A stretch of DNA of 64,000 nucleotides. Source: Nocardia sp. XZ_19_385. GTDB taxonomy: Bacteria; Actinomycetota; Actinomycetes; Mycobacteriales; Mycobacteriaceae. The DNA lies in the NCBI RefSeq assembly GCF_015355755.1, contig NZ_JACVEE010000001.1, positions 1,736,001 through 1,800,000 on the forward strand, in the 5' to 3' direction. The notes under the pieces were generated by a model that was not told the origin of the DNA, searched no databases, and saw nothing but the letters and a program-made list of their open reading frames with translations. Position numbers and translations under genes: made by a program. Shown here one piece after another: positions 9,025-18,462 of this stretch; the first letter of the stretch is position 1; each line of letters starts with the position of its first letter.

Positions 9025-9801
9025 ATGAGCACCGAATACGTGTCGATCGCCGACGGCGTCCTGCAGATCACCATCGCCACCTCCGCCGCGGGCACGTCCA
9101 TGGACTTCGCCGGGATCGAGGCGGGCACCGCCGCGCTGAAGGGCCTCGACCCCGAGGTGGGTGCGGTGCTGCTCACCGGAACCGGCGCGAACTTCTGCGC
9201 GGGCGGCAACGTGCGCGGATTCGCCGCCGCCGAGGACCGCTCCTCCCATATCCACGCCCTCGCCACGACGCTGCACGATTTCGTGCGCGCCCTCGACGCC
9301 ACCCCGGTGCCCGTGGTGGTCGGGGTGCAGGGCTGGGCCGCCGGCGCGGGCATGAGCCTGGTCTGCGCCGCGGACATCGCCATCGGCGGCCCCTCCACCA
9401 AGCTGCGGCCCGCCTACCCGGGTATCGGCCTGAGCCCCGACGGCGGCATGTCCTGGACCCTGCCGCGCATCGTCGGCCTCGGCCGGGCCCGCGAAATCCT
9501 GCTCACCGACGCGGTTCTCGACGCCGACGAGGCGGCGCGTCTCGGTCTCCTCAGTCGCTTGGTCGCCGATGACGAAGTCCGCGCCACGGCCCTGACCCTG
9601 GCCCAAACCCTCGCCGCCGGACCACGTTCCACCTACGCCACCATGAAAACCCTGCTGGCCCAGTCGGTCTCCGCGTCGTTGAGCAATCAGCTCGACGCCG
9701 AACGCGACGCCATCGCCGCCGCCGCGAGCACTCCGGCGGGGACCGAAGGCGTCGACGCGTTCGTGGAGAAGCGCAAGCCGGACTACACCAAGGCGAACTA
9801 G
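9025..9801 (+). CDS. Enoyl-CoA hydratase/isomerase family protein
   Basis: A crotonase-fold enzyme of 258 residues that would hydrate or isomerise acyl-CoA double bonds. The first oxyanion-hole segment is NFCAGGNVRGF and the second is GWAAGAGMSLVCAADIAI. The position after GPSTKLRPAYPGIGLSPDGG carries an Asp where many hydratases have a catalytic Glu, so it may be an isomerase or another crotonase subtype. The C-terminal part is the usual trimerisation helix set. The ATG at 9025 is preferred; an in-frame GTG lies nine bases upstream. It converges on the response regulator gene with a 7-base gap. Confidence 0.85.
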   Translation: MSTEYVSIADGVLQITIATSAAGTSMDFAGIEAGTAALKGLDPEVGAVLLTGTGANFCAGGNVRGFAAAEDRSSHIHALATTLHDFVRALDATPVPVVVGVQGWAAGAGMSLVCAADIAIGGPSTKLRPAYPGIGLSPDGGMSWTLPRIVGLGRAREILLTDAVLDADEAARLGLLSRLVADDEVRATALTLAQTLAAGPRSTYATMKTLLAQSVSASLSNQLDAERDAIAAAASTPAGTEGVDAFVEKRKPDYTKAN

Positions 9802-9808
9802 CCGCGGC

Positions 9809-10465
9809 TCAGCCGTCGGACGCGTCGGCGCGCAGGTACTCCAGGATCGCCAGCACGCGGCGATTGTGCGCGGCGCCCGGCGGCAGGTCGAGCTTGGTGA
9901 AGATCGCGTTGATGTGTTTCTCCACCGCGCTGCGGGTGATGTACAGCTCGTCGCAGATCGCGGAATTGCTGTGCCCCTCCGCCATCAGCGTGAGTACCGT
10001 GCGCTCGCGCTCGGTGAGGCGATTCAGCGGCGATTCGGCGCGGCTGTGCAGCAGCAGCTGCCGCACCACCTCCGGATCGAACGCGGTGCCGCCGGCGCCG
10101 ACCCGCTCGATGGCGTCGAGGAAGGCGTCGATCGCCGAAACTCGGTCCTTGAGCAGATATCCGATGCCGCCGGTGCCGGTCAAAAACTCTGTCGCGTAAC
10201 GCCTTTCGATGTACTGCGAGAGGACGAGAACGGCTACGCCCGGCCAGCGGGCCCGGATCTCCAGCGCGGCCCGGATGCCTTCGTCGATATGGTCGGGCGG
10301 CATCCGGACATCGGCGATGACCAGATCGGGTTGCCGAATCCCCACGGCGGCAAGCAGTTCGGTGGCGGTGCCGACCGAGTCGATGATCTCGTGGCCCTCC
10401 GCGGTGAGCAATTGGGCGATGCTCTCGCGCAGCAGCGCGGAGTCGTCGGCCAGCGTTATGCGCAC
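9809..10465 (-). CDS. NarL/LuxR-family response regulator
   Basis: A 218-residue two-component regulator. The receiver domain (residues 1-120) has the acidic pair D7-D8, phosphoacceptor D52 (ADVRMPPDH) and the conserved Lys in LLKDR. The C-terminal LuxR helix-turn-helix runs from LTERERTVLTLMAEG through NSAICDELYITRSAVEKHI. The GTG at 10465 overlaps the end of the histidine kinase gene (stop at 10456) by 10 bases, so kinase and regulator are translationally coupled. It probably binds promoters after phosphorylation by that kinase. The signal is unknown. Confidence 0.92.
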   Translation of the reverse strand: MRITLADDSALLRESIAQLLTAEGHEIIDSVGTATELLAAVGIRQPDLVIADVRMPPDHIDEGIRAALEIRARWPGVAVLVLSQYIERRYATEFLTGTGGIGYLLKDRVSAIDAFLDAIERVGAGGTAFDPEVVRQLLLHSRAESPLNRLTERERTVLTLMAEGHSNSAICDELYITRSAVEKHINAIFTKLDLPPGAAHNRRVLAILEYLRADASDG

Positions 10466-11595
10466 GGCACCTCCACTCGAATAGTCGTCGGGCCGCCCGC
10501 CGGGCTGTCGATCGCCATCGTCCCGTCGAGTGCGGTGATCCGCGCGGCGATGCCGCTGAGGCCGTGGCCCATCGGATCCGCCCCACCGTGGCCGTCGTCG
10601 CGGACGACCATGGTGAGTAGACCCGCACCCTGCGTGACCGCGATGTCGACGCGCTGCGCCGCGGCATGCTTGATGACGTTCGTGATCGCCTCGCTCGCAG
10701 TGAAATAGCACGCCGACTCCACCAGCCGGGGCGGCCGTTGTGTGACCCGGTAGTCGACGTGCGTCGGCACCGGCGTGCGATCGGCCAGGGCGTCCAACGC
10801 GCTGCGCAGTCCGTCGCGGTCCAGCATGGCGGGATAGATCCGCCAGGAGACCGCGCGCAGATCGTCGAGGATATTGCGCGTCTCCGCGAGGGCCCGGCGA
10901 TGCATATCGGCCCGCTCCCCCGGTTCGGTTTCACGTTCGGCCCGGCCGAGCAGAATCGACAGGGCCACCACGCGTTGCTGGACACCGTCATGGATATCCC
11001 GTTCGATGCGCCGTCGCTCCTCGTCGATCGCGTCGATCACCTCGGCCCGCGCCGAGGTCAGCCGGACGACGCGCTGCTCCAATTCACCAGAACCCGGCCG
11101 GGAGAACAGATTCCACAGGCGCACCTCCATGCCGACCAGGCCGACGAGCCCCTGCCCGCCCAGGTAGCCCAGCACCAGGCCGGGCAGCATCAGCACGGCG
11201 ACGGTCGTCCACGTCACCCGGCCGGGCTCCGGGGCGTCCATGAGCGGGACCGCGCCGCCCGTCGCGGCGCCGATCAGCACGCTCACCGTGACCACGATCC
11301 CCGCGCCGATCATCGCCAGAATGATCGCGGTCAGCGCGCCGACCAGCGCGCGCACCGCCAGGTACCCCGCCGCACGAGGACCCGCCGGACGACCGCGCAG
11401 CCCGGCGCTCGCCAGCTGCGCCAGCCTGGCCTGCTCCAGCGCGACGACCGGCCCCGACGCGCGCGGTGAGAACAACCCGCCGAGTGCGCCGGCGAGGTCC
11501 ACCGGGATCATCAGCACACTCAGCCCCAGGCCCATGGCGACCTGGCCCGCGCGGCGCGCTCCCCGGGGCGGGATCGCGGTGGGCGGTGTCGTCAT
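10456..11595 (-). CDS. Sensor histidine kinase, NarL-type (HisKA_3)
   Basis: Membrane sensor kinase of 379 residues. The N-terminal half holds four or so hydrophobic helices (from VAMGLGLSVLMIPVDLAGAL onward). The dimerisation/phosphoacceptor motif RRIERDIHDGVQQR puts the catalytic His near residue 200. The HATPase_c domain follows, with an N box around EAITNVIKHAAA and a G box DDGHGG. The ATG at 11595 overlaps the dedA stop in an ATGA arrangement, and the regulator gene follows with overlap, so all three genes form one operon. There is no extracellular domain of note, suggesting membrane or intramembrane sensing. Confidence 0.9.
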   Translation of the reverse strand: MTTPPTAIPPRGARRAGQVAMGLGLSVLMIPVDLAGALGGLFSPRASGPVVALEQARLAQLASAGLRGRPAGPRAAGYLAVRALVGALTAIILAMIGAGIVVTVSVLIGAATGGAVPLMDAPEPGRVTWTTVAVLMLPGLVLGYLGGQGLVGLVGMEVRLWNLFSRPGSGELEQRVVRLTSARAEVIDAIDEERRRIERDIHDGVQQRVVALSILLGRAERETEPGERADMHRRALAETRNILDDLRAVSWRIYPAMLDRDGLRSALDALADRTPVPTHVDYRVTQRPPRLVESACYFTASEAITNVIKHAAAQRVDIAVTQGAGLLTMVVRDDGHGGADPMGHGLSGIAARITALDGTMAIDSPAGGPTTIRVEVPCA

Positions 11596-12254
11596 CCCCC
11601 GATTCTCTCGTGCCGCCCGCGCCGCGGCCCACGCACCCGGCGCACCACGAAGATCGTGACGGCGACCAGGACGGCGAGGATCACGAACTTCTGCAATACG
11701 TCGGCGTAGAGCTGCACCGCGTCCCAGTTCTCGCCGAGGTAGTAGCCCGCGAGCACGAAGATCGAGTTCCAGATCAGGCTGCCCGCGGTCGTGAGCGCGG
11801 TGAAGCGGACCAGGTTCATTCGCTCGATGCCGGCCGGTATCGAGATCAGGCTGCGAAACAGCGGGATCATCCGCCCGAAGAAGACCGCCTTGGTGCCGTG
11901 CCGCTCGAACCAGGCCTCGGCTTTGTCGACGTCCGAGACACGCATCAGGGGCATCCGCGCCACGATGAGCCGCAACCGGTCGCGGCCGAGCAGCGCACCG
12001 AGGCCGTAGAGCACGAGGGCGCCGACGACCGAGCCCGCCGTCGTCCACAGCAGCGCCTCGGCCAGGCTGAATTCGCCCCGGCTGGCAGTGAATCCGGCCA
12101 ACGGCAGGATCACCTCACTCGGCAACGGCGGGAACAAGTTTTCCAGGGCGATCGCGATGCCCGCCCCGGGACTGCCCATGGTCTCCATTACCCGCACCGC
12201 CCAGCCTGCGATTCCGGAGAGTTCGCTACCGGTTGAATCCATTGCCATATCCAT
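11592..12254 (-). CDS. DedA-family membrane protein
   Basis: DedA/VTT-domain proteins are multi-pass membrane proteins linked to lipid carrier flipping and envelope homeostasis. This 220-residue protein shows the hallmark ENLFPPLPSEVILPLAG near the N terminus and the FGRMIPLFRSLISIPAGIERM loop, with the conserved Gly and Arg residues. The ATG at 12254 is first of three close in-frame ATGs. Its TGA overlaps the ATG of the sensor kinase (ATGA), which makes a dedA-kinase-regulator operon. Inference: the two-component system may sense the envelope state that DedA affects. Confidence 0.88.
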   Translation of the reverse strand: MDMAMDSTGSELSGIAGWAVRVMETMGSPGAGIAIALENLFPPLPSEVILPLAGFTASRGEFSLAEALLWTTAGSVVGALVLYGLGALLGRDRLRLIVARMPLMRVSDVDKAEAWFERHGTKAVFFGRMIPLFRSLISIPAGIERMNLVRFTALTTAGSLIWNSIFVLAGYYLGENWDAVQLYADVLQKFVILAVLVAVTIFVVRRVRGPRRGRHERIGG

Positions 12255-12407
12255 GTTCTCGACGCTACGAATGCCGTGCGGCCCGGACACTGGTGCGAGC
12301 CACCCGGCGCCGGCGGTGCACCCGCACCCGGCGGGGTGTGGTTTTCCGCAGTAAGGCGAGGGGCTTACCGCATCGTCATCGCGGCGGCCGGTCCTTAGCG
12401 TCGAGGC

Positions 12408-13511
12408 ATGCGGAAGAAGCTGTTTCGAATCGCGATGCTGGCAGGCGCGGCCATCCTCGCGTCGGTGCTGATATTTGTGCTGGTCCTCGTCACGCAGCGC
12501 GAGCAGGTCCTCGCCTTCACCGTGCGGCGTACGGCCGGATGGACGAATACCGACGTGGTGCTGCGGGTTTCGGATTCGGGCCGATCGCAAGTGTGGGTGT
12601 CGAACGGCACCGGTGTCACGCACGACGGACCGCTGGGTGATACCAGCCGCTTCCGAATCGGCAGTATCACCAAAACCTTCGTCGCCACGGTGGTGCTCCA
12701 ACTGGTGGACGAGGGCCGAATCACGCTGGACGGCACGATTGCCGACCAATTGCCTGACGTTGTTCCCGGCGGGGAGCGAATCACGGTGCGGCAGTTGCTC
12801 AACCACACCAGCGGCCTGTACGACTACATGAAGAACCCTGGCATGTCGACCAATCGCTGGCGCGGCGCCGAGCGCTTCACCGGATACCGGCCACAGCAAC
12901 TGCTGGACTCGGCTTTTCGCCAGGAGCCCTATTTCGCACCCGGTAGCCGGTTCCGCTACTCCAACACCAACTACATCGTGCTGGGGACGCTGATCGAACA
13001 CGTCACGGGGAACGGCTATGGCGACGAGATCACCCGCCGAATCCTGCACCCATTACAGCTGTCCCACACCACTATTCCGGGTGCCGACCCAGCCATACCG
13101 GCCCCGGCGATCCGCGCCCACCGAACACTCGACGACGGCACAACCGCCGATGTCACGGAGATGAATCCCGCACTGGACTGGGCAGCGGGCGAAATGCTGT
13201 CCACCACAGCAGATCTCGACACTTTTCTCGGTGCTCTGCTCACCGGCAGGCTGACGAGTGAACGGTCGCTCGCCGAGATGATGCGGACGGTGCCGATGGG
13301 CCTGGGATTCCACTACGGCCTCGGCCTCCAGCGCTTCGAACCGCCGTGCGGCGAGCCGGTCTGGGGTCACGGCGGCGAACTGCTCGGCTACCTGGCCTTC
13401 GCCTATCGGTCCGTCGCGGGACGATCCATGTCCATGGTCATCGCCTCCGCTCATTCCTCGGACGCGATACCCCTCTACGCGACCGTCACCGCGACATTCT
13501 GCCTCGCCTGA
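12408..13511 (+). CDS. Serine hydrolase, class C beta-lactamase / D-Ala-D-Ala carboxypeptidase fold
   Basis: A 367-residue protein with an N-terminal membrane anchor or signal helix (MLAGAAILASVLIFVLVLV). The SxxK catalytic motif is SITK at residues 86-89, the second motif is YSNTNY and the third is HGGE near the C terminus. Such proteins include streptomycete DD-carboxypeptidase, esterase EstB and beta-lactamase-like hydrolases, and the true substrate cannot be told. It is divergent from dedA across a 153-base gap and convergent with the alpha/beta hydrolase, the two stops being one base apart. Confidence 0.85.
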   Translation: MRKKLFRIAMLAGAAILASVLIFVLVLVTQREQVLAFTVRRTAGWTNTDVVLRVSDSGRSQVWVSNGTGVTHDGPLGDTSRFRIGSITKTFVATVVLQLVDEGRITLDGTIADQLPDVVPGGERITVRQLLNHTSGLYDYMKNPGMSTNRWRGAERFTGYRPQQLLDSAFRQEPYFAPGSRFRYSNTNYIVLGTLIEHVTGNGYGDEITRRILHPLQLSHTTIPGADPAIPAPAIRAHRTLDDGTTADVTEMNPALDWAAGEMLSTTADLDTFLGALLTGRLTSERSLAEMMRTVPMGLGFHYGLGLQRFEPPCGEPVWGHGGELLGYLAFAYRSVAGRSMSMVIASAHSSDAIPLYATVTATFCLA

Positions 13512-13512
13512 A

Positions 13513-14382
13513 CTAGGAGGCGTCCAAGACGAACTGGGCGACGGCGTCGGTGAAGGCGTCGTTGTCGTCGCCGGCGGCGGTGTGTGCGGCGCCGCCGATT
13601 TCGGCGATCTGGACGTGCGGGACGAGTTCCTGGAACTGCGCCGCGCCCTCGGCGCTGACCACGTCCGAGCGCAGGCCGCGCACCAGCAGCACCGGCATGG
13701 TGAGCTCGCGGGCAGCGGCTTCCATATCGCCGATCATCGCGGTCGGGTCCTCGACGCGGTCACGCAGCATGTCCGGATCCCAATGCCAGTAGAAGCGGCC
13801 GTCGCGTTCCCGCAGATTGCGCATGAGGCCCTCGGTGCTCTTCGGGCGCGGGCGGTGCGGGAGGTACTGGGCGACCGCCGCGGCGGCCTGGTCGAGGGTG
13901 TCGAAGCCGTCGCGGTGCTTGCCGAGAAAGTCGAGCACGCGCGAAACGCCTTCTTGCTCCGGGCGAGTGACGATGTCGACGAGGACGAGCGCGCGGATCG
14001 GCGCGCCGGGTACCGCGGTGGCGATCAGACCGGTGATGCCGCCCATGCTCGCGCCGACGACGACCGCGCCGTTCTCGGGGGTCGCGCCGAGCTGATCGAG
14101 CACGGCGAGCAGGTCGGCGACCATGGTGGAGCGCTTGTAGTCGCGGTCGGGAGCCCACTGGCTGTCACCGTGCCCGCGGGCATCGAGAGTGACCACGCGC
14201 ATTCCGGCCGCACCGAGCTTCGCGCCGGTCTGCTTCCAGGAATGCCGGGTCTGGCCGCCGCCGTGCAGGAAGACGACGAGCGGGCCGTCCGCCGGACCGA
14301 ATTGGCCGGCGGCCAGCTCGATTCCACCCGAGCCGGTCAGCGCCAGCCGATCCGGCTCGAGCAGATTGTTCGCGTTACTCAC
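13513..14382 (-). CDS. Alpha/beta hydrolase
   Basis: Alpha/beta-hydrolase fold protein of 289 residues. The oxyanion HGG segment is at residues 40-43, the nucleophile Ser112 sits in GASMGG, an acidic residue follows late in the protein and the catalytic His lies in GGAAHTAAGDD. The start is a GTG at 14382. There is no signal peptide, so it is cytoplasmic. The closest functional guess is an esterase or haloperoxidase-like hydrolase; the substrate is unknown. Confidence 0.85.
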   Translation of the reverse strand: MSNANNLLEPDRLALTGSGGIELAAGQFGPADGPLVVFLHGGGQTRHSWKQTGAKLGAAGMRVVTLDARGHGDSQWAPDRDYKRSTMVADLLAVLDQLGATPENGAVVVGASMGGITGLIATAVPGAPIRALVLVDIVTRPEQEGVSRVLDFLGKHRDGFDTLDQAAAAVAQYLPHRPRPKSTEGLMRNLRERDGRFYWHWDPDMLRDRVEDPTAMIGDMEAAARELTMPVLLVRGLRSDVVSAEGAAQFQELVPHVQIAEIGGAAHTAAGDDNDAFTDAVAQFVLDAS

Positions 14383-14438
14383 AATCTGAGCATCGCACAG
14401 CGAGAATCGAGACTTACATGAGCCTCACCCTATGGAAC

Positions 14439-14681
14439 TCAGCAGTCGAGCTTGTGGCCGCTCAGGGTGTTCTGGAAGATGCAGGCGATTCTGGCGTTCA
14501 CCGAGGCGGAGATGGTGGACGAGCCGGTGGAGGTCATCTGCTCCGAGACCGGGACCGTGGTTTCGGGCGCGGCGGGCTCGAGCTTCAGTGGCTCGGCGCT
14601 CGCGGCGGCACTACCACCGGCCAGGGCGGCGCACAGGGCGAAGGCGGCGGTGGCGCCACGGAGGGCGGTTCGGGTCTGCAT
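14439..14681 (-). CDS. Small secreted protein of unknown function
   Basis: An 80-residue protein with a clear Sec signal peptide (TALRGATAAFALCAALAGG, cleavage likely after SAAASA), leaving about 52 mature residues. The mature part is acidic/Thr/Ser-rich with two cysteines near the C terminus (IACIF and a terminal LDC) that could form one disulfide. The ATG at 14681 is chosen because a GAGGAG box lies seven to eight bases upstream; another ATG lies 15 bases earlier. I do not recognise the family. Confidence 0.7.
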   Translation of the reverse strand: MQTRTALRGATAAFALCAALAGGSAAASAEPLKLEPAAPETTVPVSEQMTSTGSSTISASVNARIACIFQNTLSGHKLDC

Positions 14682-14726
14682 CAAAGAGCTCCTCAATCGG
14701 TTATCGGTGGTGCGATCGTGCGGTGG

Positions 14727-15413
14727 TCAGGGCAGCCGCCAGTCGACGGGTTCGGCTCCCAATTCGTCGAGCAGTTCGTTCACCCGCGAGAACGGCCGGG
14801 ATCCGAAGAACCCGCGCGAGGCGGACAGCGGTGAGGGGTGCGCCGATTCGATGAACGGCACCTCGGCCGCGGTCAGGGTCGGCTTCAAAGTTGAAGCGTC
14901 ACGGCCCCAGAGGATAGCCACGAGTGGCGCGTCCCGCGCGACGAGCGCGCGAATGGCCTGCTCGGTCACCACTTCCCAGCCCTTGCCGCGGTGCGAGGCG
15001 GGCGCACCCGGACGCACCGTCAGCACGCGGTTCAGCAGCAGCACACCCTGATCCGACCATGGGCTCAGATCGCCGCAGGACGGCGCGGGATGGCCGAGAT
15101 CTTTGGCCAGTTCGGCGAAGATATTGGACAGGCTGCGCGGAATCGGCGAAACATCCGGCGCCACAGAGAAACTCAGGCCCATCGCATGCCCCGGCGTCGG
15201 GTACGGGTCCTGGCCGACGATCAGTACGCGCACGTTCTCGAACGGCCGCTGGAAGGCGCGCAGCACGTTCTCACCGGCGGGTAGATAGCCGTGGCCCTCG
15301 GTGTTCTCGGTGCGTAAGAACTCACCCATGGTCCGGATCTGATCCGCGACCGGCTCCAGTGCCTGCGCCCAGCCCGGATCCATGATTTCCGCCAATGGTT
15401 TCTGCGCGCCCAT
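14727..15413 (-). CDS. ung: Uracil-DNA glycosylase
   Basis: Family 1 uracil-DNA glycosylase that removes uracil from DNA in base-excision repair. The water-activating motif [13 protein letters not shown] begins at residue 67, the uracil-binding region [12 protein letters not shown] follows, and the minor-groove intercalation loop [13 protein letters not shown] is near residue 187. Length 228 fits the family. It lies just downstream of thiL on the same strand, the conserved mycobacterial order. Confidence 0.97.
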   Translation of the reverse strand: MGAQKPLAEIMDPGWAQALEPVADQIRTMGEFLRTENTEGHGYLPAGENVLRAFQRPFENVRVLIVGQDPYPTPGHAMGLSFSVAPDVSPIPRSLSNIFAELAKDLGHPAPSCGDLSPWSDQGVLLLNRVLTVRPGAPASHRGKGWEVVTEQAIRALVARDAPLVAILWGRDASTLKPTLTAAEVPFIESAHPSPLSASRGFFGSRPFSRVNELLDELGAEPVDWRLP

Positions 15414-15481
15414 GACCGCACAACCTAATCGGCGCGGCGGGCCGAAGTCCAACCGACTCCGCATCCGATGTGGGGCCAGGC

Positions 15482-16495
15482 CTACCGGCGGTCCGAGTCC
15501 GCCCCACTGAACGATTCCCAGCCGCCGTTGCCGGGCTGTCGCAAACCGTCCACGGTGACGCCCTGACCGGCCAGTGCCCGCCCGATCCGCCGCCACCCCA
15601 GCGGCAGTTCGGAGCCCGGCGGCCAGGCCGCGACGAACGCGTGGTCCTCGCCCCCGGCCAGAACCCATTGCGCCGCATCGACATCCAGCGCGACCTCGAC
15701 CGCGAGACGTTCGGCCAGCGCCTCCAGCGCCGGATCCCACAGCGCGGCCGAATCCAGATCGATGGCGATTCCGGAGGCGTCGGCGATATGCCCGAGATCG
15801 GCGAGCAGTCCGTCGGAGACATCGGTCAGCGCGTTCGGCCGGGACGGCTCGTCCAGCACGGCGCCGTAGGGCGGGCGCGGAGCGCGGTGCGCGGCAACCA
15901 GATCCGCGGACGGTTCGATCTCGGCCCCGGCGGCGAGTACCGCCAGACCCGCGCCCGACCAGCCCAGCCGGCCCGCCACCGCGATCACATCACCCACGCG
16001 CGCACCGGATCTGGTGATCGGCGGGTGACCGCGCAGGTCACCGAACGCGGTCACCGAGATCACCAGGCGGGGGCTGCGCACCAGGTCACCACCCGCGATG
16101 GAACCACCGGCGCGACCGGCTTCGGCCCACATCCCTTCGGTCAGTCCGTCGACCACCTCCACCGGCGTTTCGGCGGGACACCCCAGCGCCACCACGAACG
16201 CGGTCGGCGCCGCACCCATGGCGACCACGTCGGCGGCATTCTGCGCGATTGCCTTCCGGCCGATGTCGTGCGGGCTCGACCAGTCCAGCCGGAAATGCCG
16301 CCCCTCGATGAGCATGTCGGTGCTGACCACGAACCGGCCGTCCGGCGCGGCCACCAGCGCGGCGTCGTCACCCGGACCGAGCAGCACCGCCGGCGCCTGC
16401 ACGCGCCCCGCGTTGATCCGCTCGATCAGCGCGAACTCCCCGAGCTCCCGCACCGTCTGCGGCCGCACCCGGCCCAGCGGCTCCGTCGGATCCAC
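15482..16495 (-). CDS. thiL: Thiamine-monophosphate kinase
   Basis: ThiL phosphorylates thiamine monophosphate to thiamine diphosphate. The AIRS-like fold shows [11 protein letters not shown], the ATP/Mg motif [26 protein letters not shown], and [16 protein letters not shown]. The GTG at 16495 is preferred because a GTGGAGGATG Shine-Dalgarno box sits just upstream, it gives the usual length (337) and it leaves 125 bases for promoters before the divergent DUF3515 gene. An ATG at 16618 would leave no space. ung follows on the same strand. Confidence 0.95.
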   Translation of the reverse strand: MDPTEPLGRVRPQTVRELGEFALIERINAGRVQAPAVLLGPGDDAALVAAPDGRFVVSTDMLIEGRHFRLDWSSPHDIGRKAIAQNAADVVAMGAAPTAFVVALGCPAETPVEVVDGLTEGMWAEAGRAGGSIAGGDLVRSPRLVISVTAFGDLRGHPPITRSGARVGDVIAVAGRLGWSGAGLAVLAAGAEIEPSADLVAAHRAPRPPYGAVLDEPSRPNALTDVSDGLLADLGHIADASGIAIDLDSAALWDPALEALAERLAVEVALDVDAAQWVLAGGEDHAFVAAWPPGSELPLGWRRIGRALAGQGVTVDGLRQPGNGGWESFSGADSDRR

Positions 16496-16620
16496 GGCTT
16501 GCCATCCTCCACTGCTGTCGCTGATGACCCGCCCCTTCCGGCGTCGTACTGGCTGAAATCCGGACGACGGTACATTGTCCAGGGCAATCGAGACTACCGA
16601 GCAGGGAAGGACCGGCACAC

Positions 16621-17274
16621 ATGGCGGCGCAGGAGCCGGACAGCGATTCGGAACCGAGGATCGACAAGACCGCCAACGAGGCGGAGTCGGCCCCCGGTTT
16701 GTCCAAGCCGGAAAACAGCCCGGCCGAGGAGCCCCGCGCGCACTCGTACCCGCCCGCCTTGGTCGCCAGCGCTGTCGCCTTGCCGATCATGCTCGTCGTC
16801 GGCGTCCTGGTCGCAGCGGTCATGGCCAGCCGCGGCCCAGTCGAACGCGACCCCCTGGTACTCGGCCCCGTCCCCGCGCCCGCCGCAGAGGGCCCCGCCT
16901 GCACCGCCCTGCTGCCCACCCTCCCCTCAACCCTCGGCGACTACACCCACTCCCAACTGGTCGACCCACAACCCCCAGGCACCCGCGCCTGGCAGCTCCC
17001 CGAAGGCGGCAACCCGATCGTCCTACGCTGCGGCCTGGACCGCCCCCTCGACTTCAACCGCGCCTCTGGCCTGCAAATCGTCAACGGCGTCCAGTGGTTC
17101 GAAGCCCGCGACCAAACCGCAAAAACCAGCACCTGGTTCGCAGTCGACCGCGAAACCTATGTGGCCCTGACAGTCCCCGACGGCTCCGGCCCCACGCCAC
17201 TGCAAGAGGTCTCGGACACGATCAAGAAGGCCATGCCGGAGAAGCCAATCGATCCGGGCCCCATACCCAACTGA
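16621..17274 (+). CDS. DUF3515 family membrane-anchored protein
   Basis: A 217-residue protein with a charged N-terminal tail of about 45 residues, one transmembrane helix (ASAVALPIMLVVGVLVAAVM) and an extracytoplasmic DUF3515 domain with three conserved-type cysteines (PACTALL, VLRCGL). It corresponds in place to the conserved secreted protein I recall between thiL and ddlA in mycobacteria (Rv2980). Its function is unknown. It is convergent with ddl across 24 bases. Confidence 0.8.
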   Translation: MAAQEPDSDSEPRIDKTANEAESAPGLSKPENSPAEEPRAHSYPPALVASAVALPIMLVVGVLVAAVMASRGPVERDPLVLGPVPAPAAEGPACTALLPTLPSTLGDYTHSQLVDPQPPGTRAWQLPEGGNPIVLRCGLDRPLDFNRASGLQIVNGVQWFEARDQTAKTSTWFAVDRETYVALTVPDGSGPTPLQEVSDTIKKAMPEKPIDPGPIPN

Positions 17275-17298
17275 CCTACCCCGCGAACGCGCGCTGGA

Positions 17299-18411
17299 TC
17301 AACGAAGACCAGTTCCGCGCGCGATCGCAGTATCGATCAGCGTGGAAATCAGTGTGGTGTAGTCGATTCCGGTCGCCTCCCACATGCGCGGGTACAGCGA
17401 AATCGAAGTAAACCCCGGCATCGTGTTGATCTCGTTGATCACCGGACCGTCCGCGGTGACGAAGAAATCCACCCGCGCCAGCCCCTGGCAGTCCAGCGCC
17501 CGGAAGGCCTGCACCGCGAGTTCCCGGATCTGGTCCGACATCTCGTCGTCCAGCTTGGCCGGCACATCGAATTCGCAGACGTCATCGATGTATTTGGTGT
17601 CGAAGTCGTAGAACTCCGGCGTGGTCGCGTCGGCTTCGGGCATCAGGATCTCGGCGACCACGCTGGCCTCGATGCGACCGTCCGGGAATTCCAGCACCGC
17701 GCACTCGACCTCGCGGCCGACGATGCCCGCCTCGATGATCACCTTCGGATCGTGTTCGCGCGCAAGGCCGATGGCGGCCTCCAGATCGTCCCAGTCGGTG
17801 ACCTTGGTGATGCCGATGGACGACCCCGCCCGCGCGGGCTTCACGAATACCGGCAGTCCGAGCCGGTCGCGCTCGGTGTCGGTGAGCGTTTTGGTGCCGG
17901 GCCGCAGCACGACCTGGACGCCGACCGGCAGTCCCTCGGCGGCGAACAGCTTCTTGGTGAATTCCTTGTCCATGCCCGCCGCGCTGGCCAGCACGCCCGG
18001 CCCCACATACGGCACGCCCGCCAATTCGAGCATGCCCTGCAGGGTGCCGTCCTCGCCGAAGGGTCCGTGCAGGATCGGGAAAACCACGTCGACCGAACCG
18101 AGTTCGGCGACCGGCGCCTCGTCGAGGGCCACCAGCTGACCTGCCCGCTTGGGGTCGGTGGTCAAGGTGAGCGCGGCGCCCGCGGCGTTCACCGACGGCA
18201 GCGCGGCCTTACCGTCGGCGTCCGGCAGTCCCATCGCGGCGACCTCGGAACCGCCCAGCACCCAACTGCCTTCGCGGGTGATGCCGATCGGCACCGCCTC
18301 GTACTTGTCCGGGTCCAGATTGCGCAGCACGCTGCCGGCGGACCGGCACGACACTTCGTGCTCGTTGCTGCGTCCGCCGAAGACCACAGCCACCCGGATC
18401 CGGTTCGTCAT
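17299..18411 (-). CDS. ddl: D-alanine--D-alanine ligase
   Basis: ATP-grasp ligase that makes the D-Ala-D-Ala dipeptide of the peptidoglycan stem. It is 370 residues. It begins [16 protein letters not shown], has [16 protein letters not shown], the ATP-binding core [15 protein letters not shown], and ends with [14 protein letters not shown]. The Tyr/Phe residue after the omega-loop is typical of D-Ala rather than D-Lac ligases only when judged structurally, so specificity is assumed. It precedes gpsA in the conserved order and is the target of D-cycloserine. Confidence 0.96.
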   Translation of the reverse strand: MTNRIRVAVVFGGRSNEHEVSCRSAGSVLRNLDPDKYEAVPIGITREGSWVLGGSEVAAMGLPDADGKAALPSVNAAGAALTLTTDPKRAGQLVALDEAPVAELGSVDVVFPILHGPFGEDGTLQGMLELAGVPYVGPGVLASAAGMDKEFTKKLFAAEGLPVGVQVVLRPGTKTLTDTERDRLGLPVFVKPARAGSSIGITKVTDWDDLEAAIGLAREHDPKVIIEAGIVGREVECAVLEFPDGRIEASVVAEILMPEADATTPEFYDFDTKYIDDVCEFDVPAKLDDEMSDQIRELAVQAFRALDCQGLARVDFFVTADGPVINEINTMPGFTSISLYPRMWEATGIDYTTLISTLIDTAIARGTGLR

Positions 18412-18462
18412 GGCTGAAACCGTACCCGGTCTGGGCGGCCGTAATCCTCCTGGCCCAGACGA

